Part shown: positions 11,888 to 12,633 of the stretch, in pieces
How positions within the stretch are numbered: the first letter of the stretch is position 1
How the letters are laid out: each line of letters starts with the position of its first letter
From: an uncultured Clostridia bacterium
Lineage (GTDB): Bacteria > Bacillota > Clostridia > Oscillospirales > Ruminococcaceae
DNA length: 12,633 nt
Direction: 5' to 3'
NCBI GenBank assembly: GCA_938014915.1
Contig: CALLQQ010000101.1
Location: forward strand, 1 to 12,633
Notes under the pieces: generated by a model
Seen by the model: only the letters and a program-made list of their open reading frames with translations
The model's database searches: none
Told to the model about the DNA's origin: nothing
Program-made: the position numbers and the translations under genes

Positions 11888-12633
11888 ATGAGCGAAAATT
11901 GCAGTCAAAATTGCAGCAGTTGTTCGGAAAGTTGCGCTGATAGGACCGAACAACAAAGCGACTTTTCTGAAAAACTTAATGAGATGAGTTGTGTAAGAAA
12001 AGTCATTGGAGTAGTCAGCGGAAAAGGCGGCGTCGGGAAGTCGCTCGTTACTTCCATGTTGGCGGTAACGATGAATAGGATGGGCTATAACTGCGCTATA
12101 CTTGATGCCGATATAACTGGTCCGTCAATACCGAAGGCATTTGGCATAAAGGAAAAGGCAACATCGAGCGAATTCGGATTATTCCCCGTAAAGAGCAAGA
12201 CGGATATCGATATAATGTCGGTTAATTTGCTGCTGGAGAATGACACCGATCCCGTAGTTTGGAGAGGGCCAATTATTGCTAATATGGTAAAGCAATTCTG
12301 GACAGATGTTATATGGAATGATGTTGATTTTATGTTTGTCGATATGCCGCCGGGCACGGGCGATGTTCCGTTAACCGTATTCCAATCGATGGCTGTTGAT
12401 GGTATCATAGTAGTTACATCACCGCAAGAGCTAGTTTCAATGATAGTAGCTAAGGCAGTTAAGATGGCGAATATGATGAATATTCCGATAATAGGACTTG
12501 TTGAAAACATGTCGTATTTCAGATGCCCCGATAATGGCAAGGACTATAAAATATTCGGCGATAGCCATATTGATGAAATTGCTAATGAGTATAATCTTGA
12601 AGTTTTGGCGAAACTGCCTATTGACCCTAAATT
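11888..12633 (+). CDS. Mrp/Nbp35 (ApbC) family iron-sulfur carrier ATPase, C-terminus beyond the right edge
   Basis: The frame is open from the ATG at 11888 to the window end (248 full codons), so the C-terminus is not seen. A Cys-rich N-terminus (C5, C9, C12, C16, within MSENCSQNCSSCSESC) is like the Nbp35-type extension that binds a 4Fe-4S cluster. The ATPase core follows: Walker A VVSGKGGVGKS (about 42-52), DADITGPSIPKAFG, WRGPII, FVDMPPGTGDVPLT and VTSPQELVSMIV. The usual CPxC bridging motif after ENMSYF reads CPDN, so its second Cys is missing. These proteins hold and pass Fe-S clusters, and a relative (DVU2109) is part of the Desulfovibrio ORP complex. AAAGGAGAAAG precedes the ATG. It is probably the last visible gene of the operon starting at 8937, though more may follow to the right. 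Confidence 0.92.
   Translation, partial: MSENCSQNCSSCSESCADRTEQQSDFSEKLNEMSCVRKVIGVVSGKGGVGKSLVTSMLAVTMNRMGYNCAILDADITGPSIPKAFGIKEKATSSEFGLFPVKSKTDIDIMSVNLLLENDTDPVVWRGPIIANMVKQFWTDVIWNDVDFMFVDMPPGTGDVPLTVFQSMAVDGIIVVTSPQELVSMIVAKAVKMANMMNIPIIGLVENMSYFRCPDNGKDYKIFGDSHIDEIANEYNLEVLAKLPIDPK

Overview
The window looks like chromosomal DNA from an anaerobic, AT-leaning member of the Clostridia, probably near the Oscillospiraceae. The evidence is a DUF6062 protein, a small clostridial membrane protein, class II fructose-bisphosphate aldolase, an OGG1-type glycosylase, and a DUF5320/DUF134/NifX/MinD-ferredoxin/Mrp operon of the kind found in strict anaerobes. Shine-Dalgarno sites are strong and several promoters are near consensus. 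No rRNA, tRNA, insertion sequence or CRISPR array was seen.

Layout: everything left of about 2780 is read leftward and everything from 2895 onward rightward. The left arm holds, from right to left, a DUF6062 protein, a gene-free stretch (1737-2080) with a cluster of degenerate DnaA-box-like 9-mers beside AT-rich DNA, a small membrane protein, the 23S rRNA methyltransferase RlmB, and the start of a low-complexity protein that runs off the left edge. The right arm begins with an 8-oxoguanine DNA glycosylase and a fructose-bisphosphate aldolase with its own promoter and terminator. Next come a queuosine-precursor transporter behind a class I preQ1 riboswitch, an NAD synthetase, and a sugar-type MFS transporter with its own promoter and terminator.

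The last 3.7 kb is one operon. Its promoter is overlapped by one of two identical 12-bp palindromes (8904-8954). It encodes a DUF5320 peptide, a DUF134 helix-turn-helix protein, a NifX/orange-protein-like metal-cluster protein, two overlapping MinD-type ATPases each with two inserted 4Fe-4S motifs, a broken remnant of a metallo-beta-lactamase-fold hydrolase, and an Mrp/Nbp35 ATPase cut by the right edge. The set resembles the ORP (orange protein) system of Desulfovibrio and related uncharacterised clostridial clusters. I infer a redox- or metal-linked ATPase complex, but its function is not established by the sequence.

Most notable: (1) the preQ1-I pseudoknot that pairs directly with the Shine-Dalgarno of the transporter; (2) a glutamine-dependent-type NAD synthetase whose glutaminase nucleophile Cys is Ser; (3) the degenerate DnaA-box-like cluster near the point where gene orientation switches; (4) the paired palindromic operators of the ORP-like operon; (5) the hydrolase remnant inside that operon.
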